Of a DNA stretch of 64,000 nt, positions 28,433 to 41,900 are shown one piece after another. The notes under the pieces were generated by a model, which did no database searches, was not told the DNA's origin, and was given only the letters and a program-made list of their open reading frames with translations. Where the stretch lies: positions 8,060,001 to 8,124,000 of the forward strand of contig NC_065532.1 in NCBI RefSeq assembly GCF_020184175.1, written 5' to 3'. Source of the stretch: Aphis gossypii (Eukaryota > Arthropoda > Insecta > Hemiptera > Aphididae). The position numbers were made by a program, and so were the translations under genes. How positions within the stretch are numbered: position 1 is the stretch's first letter; each line of letters opens with the position of its first letter.

Positions 28433-31400
28433 TTACTCAACGGTCACGGATTTGGCCAAATTTCTTGGACAATCGACATTACAACCACGCATAACCGCAA
28501 TATGATAAGACAGCAGTTGCATTGGTATTACAGTCAGCAATCCCTAAAATCATATTTACATCATTACATTTTCACAAAAAAAAATTAACTTATAGGAATT
28601 ATAATGTGTTTAACATCAGAACATTATTAACTTATTATTAAATCGCCAATGTTTGATTATTTTTGAAAATTGTAAATATTATATTAATAAATTAATATAA
28701 TAATACAATCTCATAGATCCGATACACATAGAACAAAGCAGTATCAAATTATTGAAAAATCCAGACTACTGGAAATACTTAGGTATTTATATATGTTTAT
28801 TATAAGGTATATATACTATATATTAATTTTAATTAAATTATAATATTATCCATAATTATAAATTACTGTTATTAGTTTTATTAATTATGAATTTAATAAC
28901 TAACTCTAATAATTAATTGATTAATTTTGATATTGATACTTCATTATTTGCAAGAAATACTTCCTTTTATTTTATTATGTAGTTATACCAATGGAATTTA
29001 TTACTAGTATTGGTATATCACCAATTTGATAAAATTCCCATGTTCATTGTAAAATAACAAAAATAACACAAATGGTGTATGGTTACCACGTTATAGGAAA
29101 AACCATGTTAGTTGAAGTGTTGAATAATTGCATAGCTGGATTAAAGAGATTGTACTATACTACTATATTATACATTTGTATTGTATCTACCAGTTTTAAA
29201 TTTATGTTTAAAATGGTAAGTTAATTATATCAATAATTTTAAGTAATAGGTACATTGTTATTTATTATTATACTTATCAATGTTATCAATTATATAAGTA
29301 TATAAATGGACACATTATGGAAATATTAACACCTGATACTACATATTTTTAAGTAAAAAAAAAATATTAAAATTTAACTAATACCTGTAAACAATCAACA
29401 GTGTGTGGTACATCAATAGTTTGCCAAGCTAAGCTTTTAGTTTCTACATCATCTTTTTCACAGATGACGATTGGACGGCCTTCACGAGCAGTAACTTGTT
29501 GCAAAGCATTGATACATTTCTATAATAAAAATATATTAAACAAAATAAATAATTATTAATACTATAAATCAATATAGAATCATACTTTATAAACTGGATC
29601 TTTTGTTAGTATCATAATTATTGGCATCTGTTTGTCGATTAAAGCTAATGGTCCATGTTTTAATTCACCGGCTAAAATGCCTTCACTGTGAAGGTATGTC
29701 AGCTCTTTAATTTTCTATAAAAAGAAAAAATGTATTAATTATTAAAACATAATACCATGATGTAATTGAAAACTAACCAATGCTCCTTCCAAACATGTTG
29801 CATAGTTGTAGCCTCTTCCCATAACCAACAATGATTTCTTTTGATATAAAGATTCAGCTAACTTCATCACTTTTTTGTCTGCTGCCAGTACTTCACGAAT
29901 TTGTTCTGTTATATTTTCCAAGCCCCTGATGATCTGTAATAAAAGATAAACATAAAAGTTTAGTCATTTGGACATATTTCTGCAGAGCTGTGAAATCAAT
30001 GATTTTGTATATTAATCAATTTCTAATAAGATATAAATTTGATTTAAGACATTACCATAATAATAATAAAATATTTTGCATATTTCTAGATTTTAGTAGT
30101 TGTAAATATATAATACAACCATTTTCTTTTGCCAAGTTGCGTAAAAAAATCATTAATTTAATAGTTTACTAAAATTAAGTGGACTTTTACTTACTATTGA
30201 TTTATTAAACATTTAGTGATTCTTTATAAAACTCGATAATAATATTTTATCATATATTTATTGGGGAAAAATTTAAATTAAGTATTTGGCAATATATTCT
30301 ATTCATTTTTCAAATTAATTATTTAAATTTTATCCAAGTATTAAAAAATAACACAATTTTACAATTTTTTTATTTAAAATTTTAATTTAAAGCCAAGATT
30401 TTTACAACAAAACTGAATTAAATTCACCAACCAAAAACAGAATTTATAGTATTTAATGCAAATAATAATTTCAAAAATAAGATCCTAAGGTATAATATAC
30501 CAATGGATACATGATGGTAAAAATATTCGATATAACAATAAAAGTAATTTAATAGGTTTTTTTAGCTTTACCTCAGTCCTTCTGGCTTGCAATGATATTC
30601 TATCTTCAGACATGATCAAGCCGAACATCACGAGTGAAATAAATTGTGACGTATAGGCTTTAGTGGAGGCAACACCGATTTCGGGTCCAGCATTTATATG
30701 AATACCGCAATGTGATTCACGACTAATAGAGCTACCAACGGTGTTTGTAACACCAACAATTAAAGCTCCTCGCTGTTTACAATATCTCAACGCCAAAAGA
30801 GAATCAGCAGTTTCCCCTAAAATAAATAAAAATATTAAACGCTGGTATACGCGTATTTCACAAGAAAAACATTTATAAAATAAAAACCATTTTAAAGACG
30901 TACCAGATTGTGACAAGAAAAAACATACGTCGTCTCTAAACACCGGAGTATTACGGTCCAAAAAATCTGAAGCCAATTCTACCATAACTGGTAATTCAGT
31001 GAGCTCTTCCAAGAGCTGACGTGTCGCCAAAGCACTATGAAAACTTGTGCCACAGCCTATCATCATTAGTCGACGGCATCGTTTTATTTCTGGAATGTAA
31101 TCCTAAGAAAAGAACATAATGGTTCATAAAAAATCAATCTTATTGTTATTGTTTTTTAGGTATCACAATTAAAACTGCGTGATGCGTGAATAATTCTCAT
31201 CGTGAAATAAAATCAATTACCTACATCTGTACCTACTATAGTCTATCTTTATAATATATAATATTATAGGGTACTGAAAAGGTATGTTTTTAATTACTTT
31301 AATACCGCCGAGTACGACTGTCTGATTTTCAAAATTTACTCTGCCTCTCATCGTTGTCACCACGGATTCCGGCTGTTCGAATATTTCTTTTTGCATGAAG

Positions 31401-34400
31401 GAACTAAAATTTCCCTTCATAATCTGCTGGATTTCCATTTTGAGCGTAGTGATTTCTCTAGCATGAGGATCAGCCGTAGACATGCGCATCCTGTGAATAG
31501 TCAACCGACCCTCTCGTACAGCAGCAACGTCATCATCCTAATACAATGAACAAAATTATAAACCATCTAATTACCGTCTTCGTAAGTGGTTAGAACAATA
31601 AAAACAAACCTCTAAATATATAACTTGGTTTGTATGTTCAATTATAGCACTAGCATCAGACGCAAAAAAATACTCGACTTCTTCTTTTTCTCCTAGTGCA
31701 TGAAATTCTGACGTGCTTTCTTGGCGAGGTAGTGGAATAGGAATGGACATTTTATCACCACGAATATAACGGTGTTCTAAATTATTTCACAAATTTGTAT
31801 TAAATCAATAAATTTTCGAAACAAACGCAGACCACATGCACCCTATTCCTCGTAGCATATTAGGTCGACAAGAAAGGCGTTAAAGCCTTTTATATGTCTA
31901 CTATATATATAAAGATATTTACATATTAAAATATTTATACAAAATATAATAAAAATAATTTTCTAAATTATTAACAAGATACAATATATAAAGAGAACGT
32001 CATATCAATTTTACTTAAATTAATGAAATTAACACTAGTAGATATAAAAACAATAAATCAAAAGCATTATTTGTTCGTGAAAAGTTTCTAGATTGATTAA
32101 CTAAAATACGTCGAGTCATAACTCATAATTATAAAATTATATAAATAAGAAATAAATTAACCAATACTAATTTGTTGCTATACTATGCTATAAATATTAC
32201 CAAACATCATTGTGTTTTAAAAATAAAAATATGACGTTCTCTCAAAATCATTATAGAAATATTATTATTCATCGCACTGTTAAAAACTGATAGGGTTAAG
32301 TTGATTTAAATCGATGATCAAAGATTTTTGTTAAAATTATAATCGTTAAATAAATTACAACATTTTCAACGAGACAAATTAAAATTAATTACGACCTCTG
32401 TAATGTAAAGTCCCACAAACCAATATATTATGTATTATTGCATTGAGTAATTTAGTGAGAAATTCGTTAGCTATTTACCAAATAAATCCTTGTACTTTAA
32501 TAATTATTAACTTAGATTTAATTAGATAATAATACATATTATAGTATCGTAAGAGCAATACATTTTCTTAATTATTTTAAAAATAATAAAAAACATACAT
32601 TTATTGATTCATTTTTATTATACATAGTGTTTTCTATACGAACAATCCTATTGTTATTAATTATGCTATTTCCTATGAATTATGTGACTATAGATAAATA
32701 TTATAATCATCTTATCAAACCTTCATAATACTAGGCACTTTAGAATAATAATACGAAAGTATATTGTTTGCAGTAATATTGATCATAGTCATATATAAAC
32801 ACGTCATCTATCCACATTAACCAATATTTTTTTTTATTCAGTTCTACGATGAAATACGAATGTATAAGTTATACACTTCGATAAATCAATGATTCAAAAT
32901 AAAATAAAAATTACGAATGTACTTAAGTGTTTGAATGTTTACTCTAATTTTAATCAGTTCAAACTAAATAAATCTACTAAGGACTTGTTACCCGCAGTAC
33001 CCCTACATTGTATAATAGTATATTATGATGATACATAATAAGATATATAAATATAATGTATAATATCGAACACAATAAATAATAATTATACATCTCTATA
33101 ATATACTTGTTTTTTTATAGTTAACTATACTGCCTGACAATTCAGTAAAAACTTAGTATTATTTTAATTTATTACCTACTTACGTGTATCGCATATATTA
33201 TATAAATAGTATTTTGAGTCATCAATTTTATGTAAAACCGAATTCTCGTATAGACAAATATAATCAGAATGAAATACAAATATTATTGAACAACTGTTTC
33301 CAAATCAGTATTTATTCACCAAACCAGAGTTTTTAACTTACTTGTATTAAATTGTTTATACAATTAATAGTTTATGAAAAATTAATAAAATGTACCTTTA
33401 ATGTGTCGTCTATAATTTTTCAATATTATTATCACGATCGTAAACATACAGATAAATGTTGAATGTACTAAGTAGGTAGCAAGGTATAAGTACCTATGTA
33501 ATATATTCACTTAAAATAAATAAATAATATACCTAATATAAACTATTATTAAGGTATTACTCAAAGAGGTAAATAGATATATAATATTTGGAAAATTATA
33601 TTTACTAAAAATAAACATAAACGTTCAAAATTTATCCATTTATTTATTTTTAAAATGAATATTTTACTTGCTACTGCAAATATTTTCAGGAGTGATGTAT
33701 TACACTTAGATATTATACATCATAATTAGTACCACCACCAAATAAGCCAACTCTAGAAATATCTAGGTTGTTTTTGAAATTTGAACGCTAAAGCCCATTA
33801 ATTAACTTCCGATCGTTATAGATATACGGATTTGTCTAATGGTTTGTACCTGTTAATGAAAGAGACTCTCCGTCTATCATCGAATCTGCACGGGTCACAC
33901 ACAAACGGAACAAAAACAAAAATACAACCAATGTGCCAAAATGACTAAAAAAACTTATCCTAATAGATTAAATAAAAATATTGCAACTTTTTTTAATACC
34001 TTTGCTGTAAAGAATTGGAATGTGATCGGTGGCTAGCCTTGTATCCGACTTAATTCCAACAAGAAGTGGACTTCCCCTTCGAGTTGCTACGCATTCATCG
34101 GGAAACACTTTGCTTTTAAAACACAAAGCAAAGGCACCTTCCTGCAGAAATAAACTATTACTATGACGCATGTATTACAATACTATAGATATACTATCAA
34201 CATACTAATTGTTGTACAGCTTGTTCGACCAGTTCTCTGAATAATAAATTTGGATGTTGTGTATAAATATGATGCACTAGCTTTACAATTGCTTCAGTAT
34301 CAGTTTCAGATTCAAAATAATAGCCCTTACGTTCTAAAAATGCTTTAACTTCCTTATAGTTTGTTACTATACCATTATGCACCACACAAAATACTTGATC

Positions 34401-37400
34401 TTTGTCTGAACGTTGTGGATGTGAGTTTACAGAACTTGGAACACCATGAGTAGCCCAACGTGTATGTGCTATACCAACGTGACTATTTTGGATTTCTTCA
34501 AAATCAAGTTGATCTTTTACTATAAACATTATTAATTTAAGACAATTGGTAATCTAATACAATTCACAAGTAAAATAAACTTACAAGAAAGTAATTCATC
34601 TTCAAGGGCAACTACTTTTCCCTCTTTCTTTACAATAGTTATATCCTTGCCGTCGGGACCATCGAAGCAATACCTTTTTAAAACACAAACATTCATCTTA
34701 TAAAGAAATTTATCATTTGTGAATTACATATTTCTTGTACAAAATACATATTATGTAAATAAATAATCCTTTCATGAAAAACAATTTCTATGTACTTATA
34801 AATATTATCTAAAACCCTTAATGCTATAAAAATAAAAAATTAATATTAAATAAAATTAATAAATAAATAAATAATCGTTTTAGATTTAAAAAATAATAAA
34901 CTGTCTTTCTACATTATGTTTATTAATGATTACTAATTAGTAACTAGTAACTATACAGATACAGAGACGGTAATACTAAAAACGATATTCTACCTTCGTA
35001 CTAAACATTACTTTTTCTATGTAAAAAAAATAAAATTAAACTTAAGTTTAAAAATATATTTTTTTAGTTTTTATTTCTTATAGTACTTTTGTGGTTTGAA
35101 ATATTATATTAATTACTTTATATTTGATATTATAGTGTACATATCAATTAGTACGATGAAAACCTATCTTTATGACTATTGAATAAAACAAATATATAGG
35201 AGGTAGAGTACTTTATAAAATACTTTATAATACTAATGATAATAATATCAGCAACAAATAGGTATTTTAGTATTTATTTGTTTATAAGTATTTTTTTTTT
35301 TTTGTAATTATTGACTTACAAGAAGGATGATTTAATAGTTTATTCAGGGTGGGGGATAGTCTCCTATACTCATATATGTATGTATATATAATATAATATA
35401 TATATATATATTATTTCTTATTTTTTTAAAAAATAATAGATCACACTGACCATGTTTATATTATATAATTGTTCTTTTTTAGAAATCATATTAAATAATT
35501 ATTGTACTTAATTGTTGTGCCTTGATAATTGATGCAAAGATTATAAATAATCTTTAAGGGGACGCTACACCTACATGTGTTATTTCCCTCTTACAAAATA
35601 GAATATAGCAAAAACACTTAAGTGCGGGAAAGAACCGAGAAAGCTACAGTCATAACTAAGAAACGAAATTTTTACCACATAAAATAAAAAACTTTGGCTG
35701 TGAGGTATCAGAACTACAAAAAAAAAATTATTCAAGTTTGAAAATACGTGATTTTAAAACAATAAAAACTTTATTTATAAGAGATATCATTAACATCTAT
35801 CCATTCTATTCATATTGTCATATAACATATTATGCACAAAAAGCGCACCACTTAAAACTAAAGAAATTTTACATATTATGATTGTTCTTTTTAAAATATT
35901 GATTATTAGACTGTAGTTAAAACTTGTTACTCATTATGTTACGTAAAAATAAACACAAACAAAAACAAGACACAATTTTTTTTGAAAATTACATTCAATG
36001 GATACCATAAAACTATATATTTTATAAATAATTGTATAACTGGTAACATTAAATTAAAATAACTATGTAAAAAAAAAATTAATTACTATATATAAAACTA
36101 GGTATAAAACAATATTATGAAAAAATGTCACTTACCAGCTGAATCATAACCTCTGTATTCTAATCTCTTTAGACCATTTACTAGAAGGACTATAATCTCT
36201 TCCCTAGATTTAGGTGTTAAGTGATTGAGATAAGCAAAAATTCCTAAAACAAAACAAAATACATGCTTATCAATACCTAATTAAAACAACAATATAAAAT
36301 TATTACAATTATATCAAATATTCGTGAAATATTATTATTAGAAAATTATCACTTTAAAAATAATAACTATTTAATATAAGTTTTCAATAAAATAAAAATA
36401 AATACTATAACATTAAACATTAATTACGTAGTGACTAGTGAAAACATAAATAAAAATTCGATTACAATATATATTACTTTATTTTAATTGTACATATAAT
36501 CAGTGGTAAAAACGTAATTTGAATGAGGTGTTAGAAATAATCACATAATATAACATGAAAAAATTTCAGGGGGGGTGAACCCACAAAATCCCCCACAGGT
36601 ACGGCCTTGTATGAAATACGTATTATAATTACCTAATTGTAAAAAATATTTATTAGTATTGATAAAATGTAAGCTTTTTAAAAAAAACATACACGCCCTT
36701 ACATTATATACTATAATATAAAAGTGATAACATAATAAAATTACGGAAAAATAAATAATATGATTTGTTCAATATGATTATATGAATTCCTGTGTATAAA
36801 ATTAAAAGGGCGTTTCTGGTACGTCTTTCAAACATTGGTATTTATTATGCAAAATATATTAATATTAATATTCCTGTTTATTAAACAACTTTCAAATGTA
36901 TTAAATCTAAATATATACCTACGCTTGTACATAGTACATATAATGTAAAGCCTTCTTCGAATCTGAGCCCGGGGTGTTTATAATTTGAAGTTAATAACTA
37001 TAATTGATTAGTTTGTTATAAATTTATAATTATATTTATCTAAAAATACTAAATATTGATTTCCCTATTGTATTATTATAATTATCAAATAAATAAAAAT
37101 ATAATTTTTTTTTTTTTTACCTAGTTTCGACGATTTTCAGTATATTATTAATCAAAATTATTAAAAAAAAATACTACCCTATACAATCCAATTACAATAA
37201 TGAATAAATATAAACTCATTGCGGTAGTCTATAAAATAATATAATATAAGAAAAATAAATAAACTTATTGACAGAGCGTATATTCGATTCACATCTATTT
37301 ACATTTTATATGTTTTTCACTTTTATGTTAATATCTACAATATTTACTTGATAATCTTTCAACGTAATTACTAATTAGTGATTGTTTTACAAAAAAATTA

Positions 37401-38740
37401 TTTTTGAACTGTATTGTAGCTATAAAGTAATAATTTAATAGGTTTATAGTTATGCAAACCTTTTATGTGTGAATAATAAAACTAAAAGTCGTTAAATCAT
37501 AATCTAATACATAAAACTATGACAATGTTTCTATATTTTCAGATACTTTTTTATTTATCGACATTTCGTTTAAAAGAATAGGATAACATTTAAAAAATTA
37601 TAAATAGTCATATTTTTTAGTTAAAATGTATAAATTTCCATCAAATTTATTTTTTGGTTACGTTCAAAAGCAAAAAGTTGTCCATAAACAAATTACCATT
37701 TTGGATATGATCCAAGTATGAAGTATATTAAAACCTCTTATGTTGTAACAACCAATGAAAGTGAATGGCAAAACAACCGGTTCATACGTTACTTCTACAT
37801 GATCCATCTACCTAGCATTAGTCTTTATCTTTTTTTTATTTAGACAAAAGTAATATCTCCTAAGGCAAATGCACCACATTGCACCTAGGAAACAATTTAT
37901 TATAAGTTTAACAGAGAAAGGTACGTAACTTACACACATAACACAATTGCATAATATACTGAAGACGCCTTTCATTTAAAAACAAATTATTACTTTAACC
38001 CTCATTAAAGACTAAGAATATAAAAAATTCAAATTATTCTTTCAAAATATTTCCTTTTAATTAGCTGGATACATATGTATATGTTTCACGTAAGATAGTT
38101 AACACACGTATATTTTTTTCAAACATTAAGAAAAAATAGAATTCAGTAATTTTGCAATTTGAAAACTCAAACAACTAAAAAAACATAATTTCTGTTTATC
38201 AAAAACCATTAAAAAACAATAAAAATGCTTAATAGTTTAATCTATATACATGTCTACAAGCCACAAGATCATTAAAATACATTTTTTAGTTATTAAATTA
38301 TCATCACATTACAATTGGGAATTTTAGTTTGGAAATTAAAATTGTGATATATTTGAGAATCATCGATAGACCTCAGTTAAATTTAGTTCCAATAGTATGT
38401 TATAAGATATTATAAAATTGTAATATATACTTTTATTGCTATAAAAATATAAAATTATTATTCTACTAATTCGGTTGGAAAAGTTAAGCAAGACGATTAA
38501 AAATTTAATTTATAGCAAATACCTAATCGAAAACGTGAATAATTATATGTTTAAAAAAATATTTAATGATATTTTTATTAACGATTATTATAATATAAAC
38601 AAAAATCATACAGTAATAGAATTGAACTATACTTAGATTTTAGTAGGTACACAAAAAAAAATAAAAATAAATACTCCAGTTTGTAAAATTCATAAAATTA
38701 TCGTATATACATAAATAATATGTAAGTACTCACCGCACAT
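28433..38740 (-). CDS. GFAT: Glutamine--fructose-6-phosphate aminotransferase (13 coding exons; one base apparently missing)
   Basis: Rate-limiting cytosolic enzyme of the hexosamine pathway: fructose-6-phosphate plus glutamine gives glucosamine-6-phosphate, feeding UDP-GlcNAc for chitin and glycoproteins. Exons in transcript order: 38740-38734, 36243-36136, 34673-34585, 34519-34206, 34141-34000, 31776-31610, 31537-31298, 31102-30904, 30816-30572, 29933-29778, 29714-29586, 29519-29385, 28543-28433. The glutaminase domain begins MCGIFAY, with Cys2 as nucleophile after Met removal, and has HTRWATHG. Two SIS isomerase domains follow (SQSGETAD, GSSISRE, STKAYTSQF, GRGYNYAT), ending in the canonical PRNLAKSVTVE. 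A conserved RRGS sequence corresponds to the PKA-regulated serine of vertebrate GFAT1. The exons total 2042 nt, one short of a multiple of three; the break is in exon 3 (34673-34585). With that base allowed for, the protein is about 680 aa, the usual length. All other junctions keep phase. Confidence 0.95.
31777..33999. other. GFAT intron 5 (2.2 kb)
   Basis: AT-rich intron between the exons ending at 34000 and starting at 31776. In vertebrate GFAT1 this part of the protein carries a variable, alternatively spliced loop between the glutaminase and isomerase domains. I see no extra in-phase exon here. Confidence 0.5.
34585..34673 (-). other. GFAT: GFAT exon 3 carrying an apparent 1-nt deletion
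   Basis: Exon 2 ends in phase 1 (...DSA-G) with a GTAAGT donor. Exon 3 begins GGTATTGCTTCGATGG in the joined transcript. The family expects G-I-A/G-F-D-G here. The sequence gives GGT ATT GC, then TTC GAT GGT in a shifted frame that reads FDGPDGKDITIVKK onward and joins exon 4 correctly. One base is therefore missing after GGTATTGC. An assembly or sequencing indel is the simplest explanation. A real null allele, or an unseen microexon of length 1 mod 3, is also possible. Confidence 0.8.
34674..36135. other. GFAT intron 2 (1.46 kb)
   Basis: AT-rich intron with a TA microsatellite near 35373-35411. If a microexon that repairs the exon 2/3 frame exists, it must lie here; I did not find one. Confidence 0.5.
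36244..38733. other. GFAT intron 1 (2.5 kb)
   Basis: AT-rich intron separating the seven-base first coding exon (ATGTGCG) from the rest of the glutaminase domain. No coding segment is visible. A G-rich/C-rich patch near 36569-36600 resembles the edge of an interspersed repeat, but I cannot delimit it. Confidence 0.45.
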
Positions 38741-38960
38741 GTTGAGAGCGTAGTTCCAGCGTACTGATACGGATTGACGTGAACTGGGGATGGCCTGAAT
38801 GTATTTAAACTGTGTGTTGGCGGGACGGCGGCAGAACCCCTACCACAACCAGGGCATGTGCTGCTGTAGACACCATGTACGTGACGACTACACACGCGGA
38901 CAGTACAACGTGGCTAGGCGTAGTGCCCCGAGCGATACGCTCTGCCAGTCAAATCGCGAA
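38741..38960 (-). promoter_or_regulatory. Promoter / 5' UTR region of GFAT
   Basis: This CpG-containing, GC-richer stretch lies directly upstream of the GFAT start codon on the minus strand, in otherwise AT-rich DNA. Candidate initiator words (TCAGT at 38767-38763) and a TTTAAATA word (38809-38802) are present, but their spacing is not that of a standard TATA-Inr pair. I therefore claim the region, not the exact start site. Confidence 0.5.
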
Positions 38961-41900
38961 CTAACACGTGAAACTGTATAGACACAATGATAAAATATAT
39001 CAGACACATTATTGTTGTTGTTGTACATCATTATAATAAATTTATACAGGTATGCTCGCACACGCACAAACATGCGTTGGAGAAATTAATTTTCCGGGAA
39101 AACGAGAGAAATTATGGTCGATGGAAATCGAGAAAATTATTATAATGATTTTTATAGAGACATTTATAACATTATTATATTAAACGAATTTTATCTCCGC
39201 AATAACTGCTACAGCAATATACGCAGTATGCGTAGTTATCTCATACTCTCATAACAGATACTGGAAAATTTGTAAGGAAAGTTTATACAAAAAATATGGT
39301 GGAATTACATAAGATTCTAGTGTTCTATGGTAACAACATAATTTTATATACAAAAATATAAATTTATTATATTAAAATATAGTATGCCAATGTCTAAAAT
39401 GTACGATTTATGAATTAGATTAAGATGATTATAATATAATAATTCATACATTTTTATAATCCCATAAAATACTAAAACATGGAAAATTAATTTAGTGCAT
39501 TTAAATAGATTTTAGATATAACCATTTTAAATAAATAAATAGTTATACCTTATACCACGGCCTCAAAAATAATTTTAAAACATTTCAGTTAGCTTCAATA
39601 ATGTTATTCATTATGATTGTACCTATATTTGTACAAATATAATACATTATCTTATATTTCGATTAAAATATACAATAATCAATACTAATTAGTAAATAGT
39701 AATTACTATTAAAACATTATATCAAATCGCTTGAATTTAAAAATATGACAATGACAACATAACTACAAACGTTAAACGCTTGTCAGTTTTATAGGCATAC
39801 CTAAACTATACTGATTCTTACGACTACATATTTTACTTTTAAAACTATTTAATATTTTAAGCAAATTTTTAAAATGACCAATTAATCTGCATTCAACACT
39901 ATAGCAGTACTGAGTAAAATCAAATACCTGAGCAGTATACCTTTTACACTAATGTGTTTACACTATTTTAACACTAACCTAATTTAATAAATTCTAAAGA
40001 TTAGTACAAAAATCAACACAATAAATTAAAACAATTGTATTTAGAATTATAACATTATGCATTTGTTGTACTCTTATATACACTATTTTTAATTTCATAA
40101 AATGCATACATTATAAATCATTTTCTGTATTTTATACACATTCTTTTCTATCATTAAGATTATCATAATACATAATTTTAGAATAATTTTTATCATAATC
40201 TATTAAACCTGCAATATATAAAATAATATATCGTGTAAATCATTTAACTAAATTAACTAATCACCAAATTAAATGCATTAAGTGCGTACATAATATATTT
40301 TTTCTGTAAATTAAAATCTTGAATAATTATTAAACAATTAAAAAATAATATAGATACACACAAACGTTAAAAATTTATTATAGAATCACTTATACTAAGG
40401 AATTACGATCGTTTTGCAGAATGCAATCATGATAATTTTAATTTAAAAAATAATATGATTAATATTATTTACCTGTATATTCTATAAATAAGCTATATTT
40501 CTCCTAATTAAGCGTCTAAATCACTTGTTATTGAGTATAGGTACCTAAGAATTTATATAAATTTAGAATTAAAAAACTATAAGTACCTACCAACAAATTT
40601 ATTTCAATTTTAAGGAATTATAAAGGTTTTAAATTAAAACAACTCAGATATCGGTACTCAATACCAAGTAGCGTATGAAAATTGTAGAACCTACCTACCA
40701 CACGTATTACTTTCTCTTTCGTTAGCCTCCAATACGACTACATAATACATGAAAAATAATACTTTTGCGTAGTAGAATAAATAATCAATTAGTATTAATT
40801 ATAATATATTATGTATTGGAAATATATAACTTATATAGAAATTAAATATATTAATGTATTTATAATACGATTAATTCATCTCAATACATAAATTTACTAT
40901 AAGGTATATCAAGTAAAGAAAAATAAGACAAATAATAATTATATAAATTTAATTTAAGTGTTGCAGAATTATATAATATTATAATTTATATAAGCTACAC
41001 ATTAACATTTATTGTGATGATGTACTGTTGGATAAGTATACATTATACAAATATAAAATACAAACGTGTAAACACAAGAAGTTGGATTCGGGCGGACTGC
41101 TAGAATCTTTAAATTTAAAATCATTGAGTTAATGATAATTATGACATTAAAAATTAATTTTAAACAGCACTCAGTTTATCCAAAAATTGTCATGAATTCA
41201 GAATTTGTGAGTAAAAGTATCTGCTTACGTTTTATCGTTGATAATTTATTTTTAACGTATTTCTTACATACTAAATTATAAATAATTCAAAAAATTATCT
41301 TTCAACAATATAATATACGATGGGTAGGTATATTTTATTTTAGTTATTTAGAATTTAGACTAAATATAGGTAGAAGCAAATTGTGTTTTTATAGAACCTA
41401 TCATACTACATACTACTTATCAGTAATTGTGTCTGCAGGGAAAACGATAAATGTTATAGGCTGATAATGGGGAAATTAATAAATAAAATATATATAGTTA
41501 GTACCATAACACTACTTAGAGACAAAATAATCATAAACAGTAAAGAAATTAATCTCTTTACTCTTATCATTCAATATTTCCTGTGCACACAATACAATTT
41601 CCTTTTTATAGATACAATTACCATACCTAATCAGCCTGTAGTATTATATAAATAGGGCATAGGCATTTAGTATTTTTCATTTTTCCATTTTTCATATTGT
41701 GTTACACATAATTATATAATTAATCCAAAACGAATTCTAGTAGTCTATAAATCTTAAACAGGTAAAATCTATAAAAATAAAATGAATAAATAAAAGTCAG
41801 TACGATATTTATTAGATAACTGGTCAATCGTTGAAATTATACTTGCAGAAAGCAATAGTTATATCAGCACCAATATAATACAATAGGTACCTATTGATTG

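Noticed and set aside
35571..35640. GGGGACGCTACACC... segment resembling an aphid repeat
   Set aside because: Based on vague memory; no inverted partner, duplication or second copy found in the window.
38802..38809. TTTAAATA as a TATA box for GFAT
   Set aside because: Distances to the candidate initiators (about 13, 24 or 44 nt) do not fit the usual spacing of about 30 nt.
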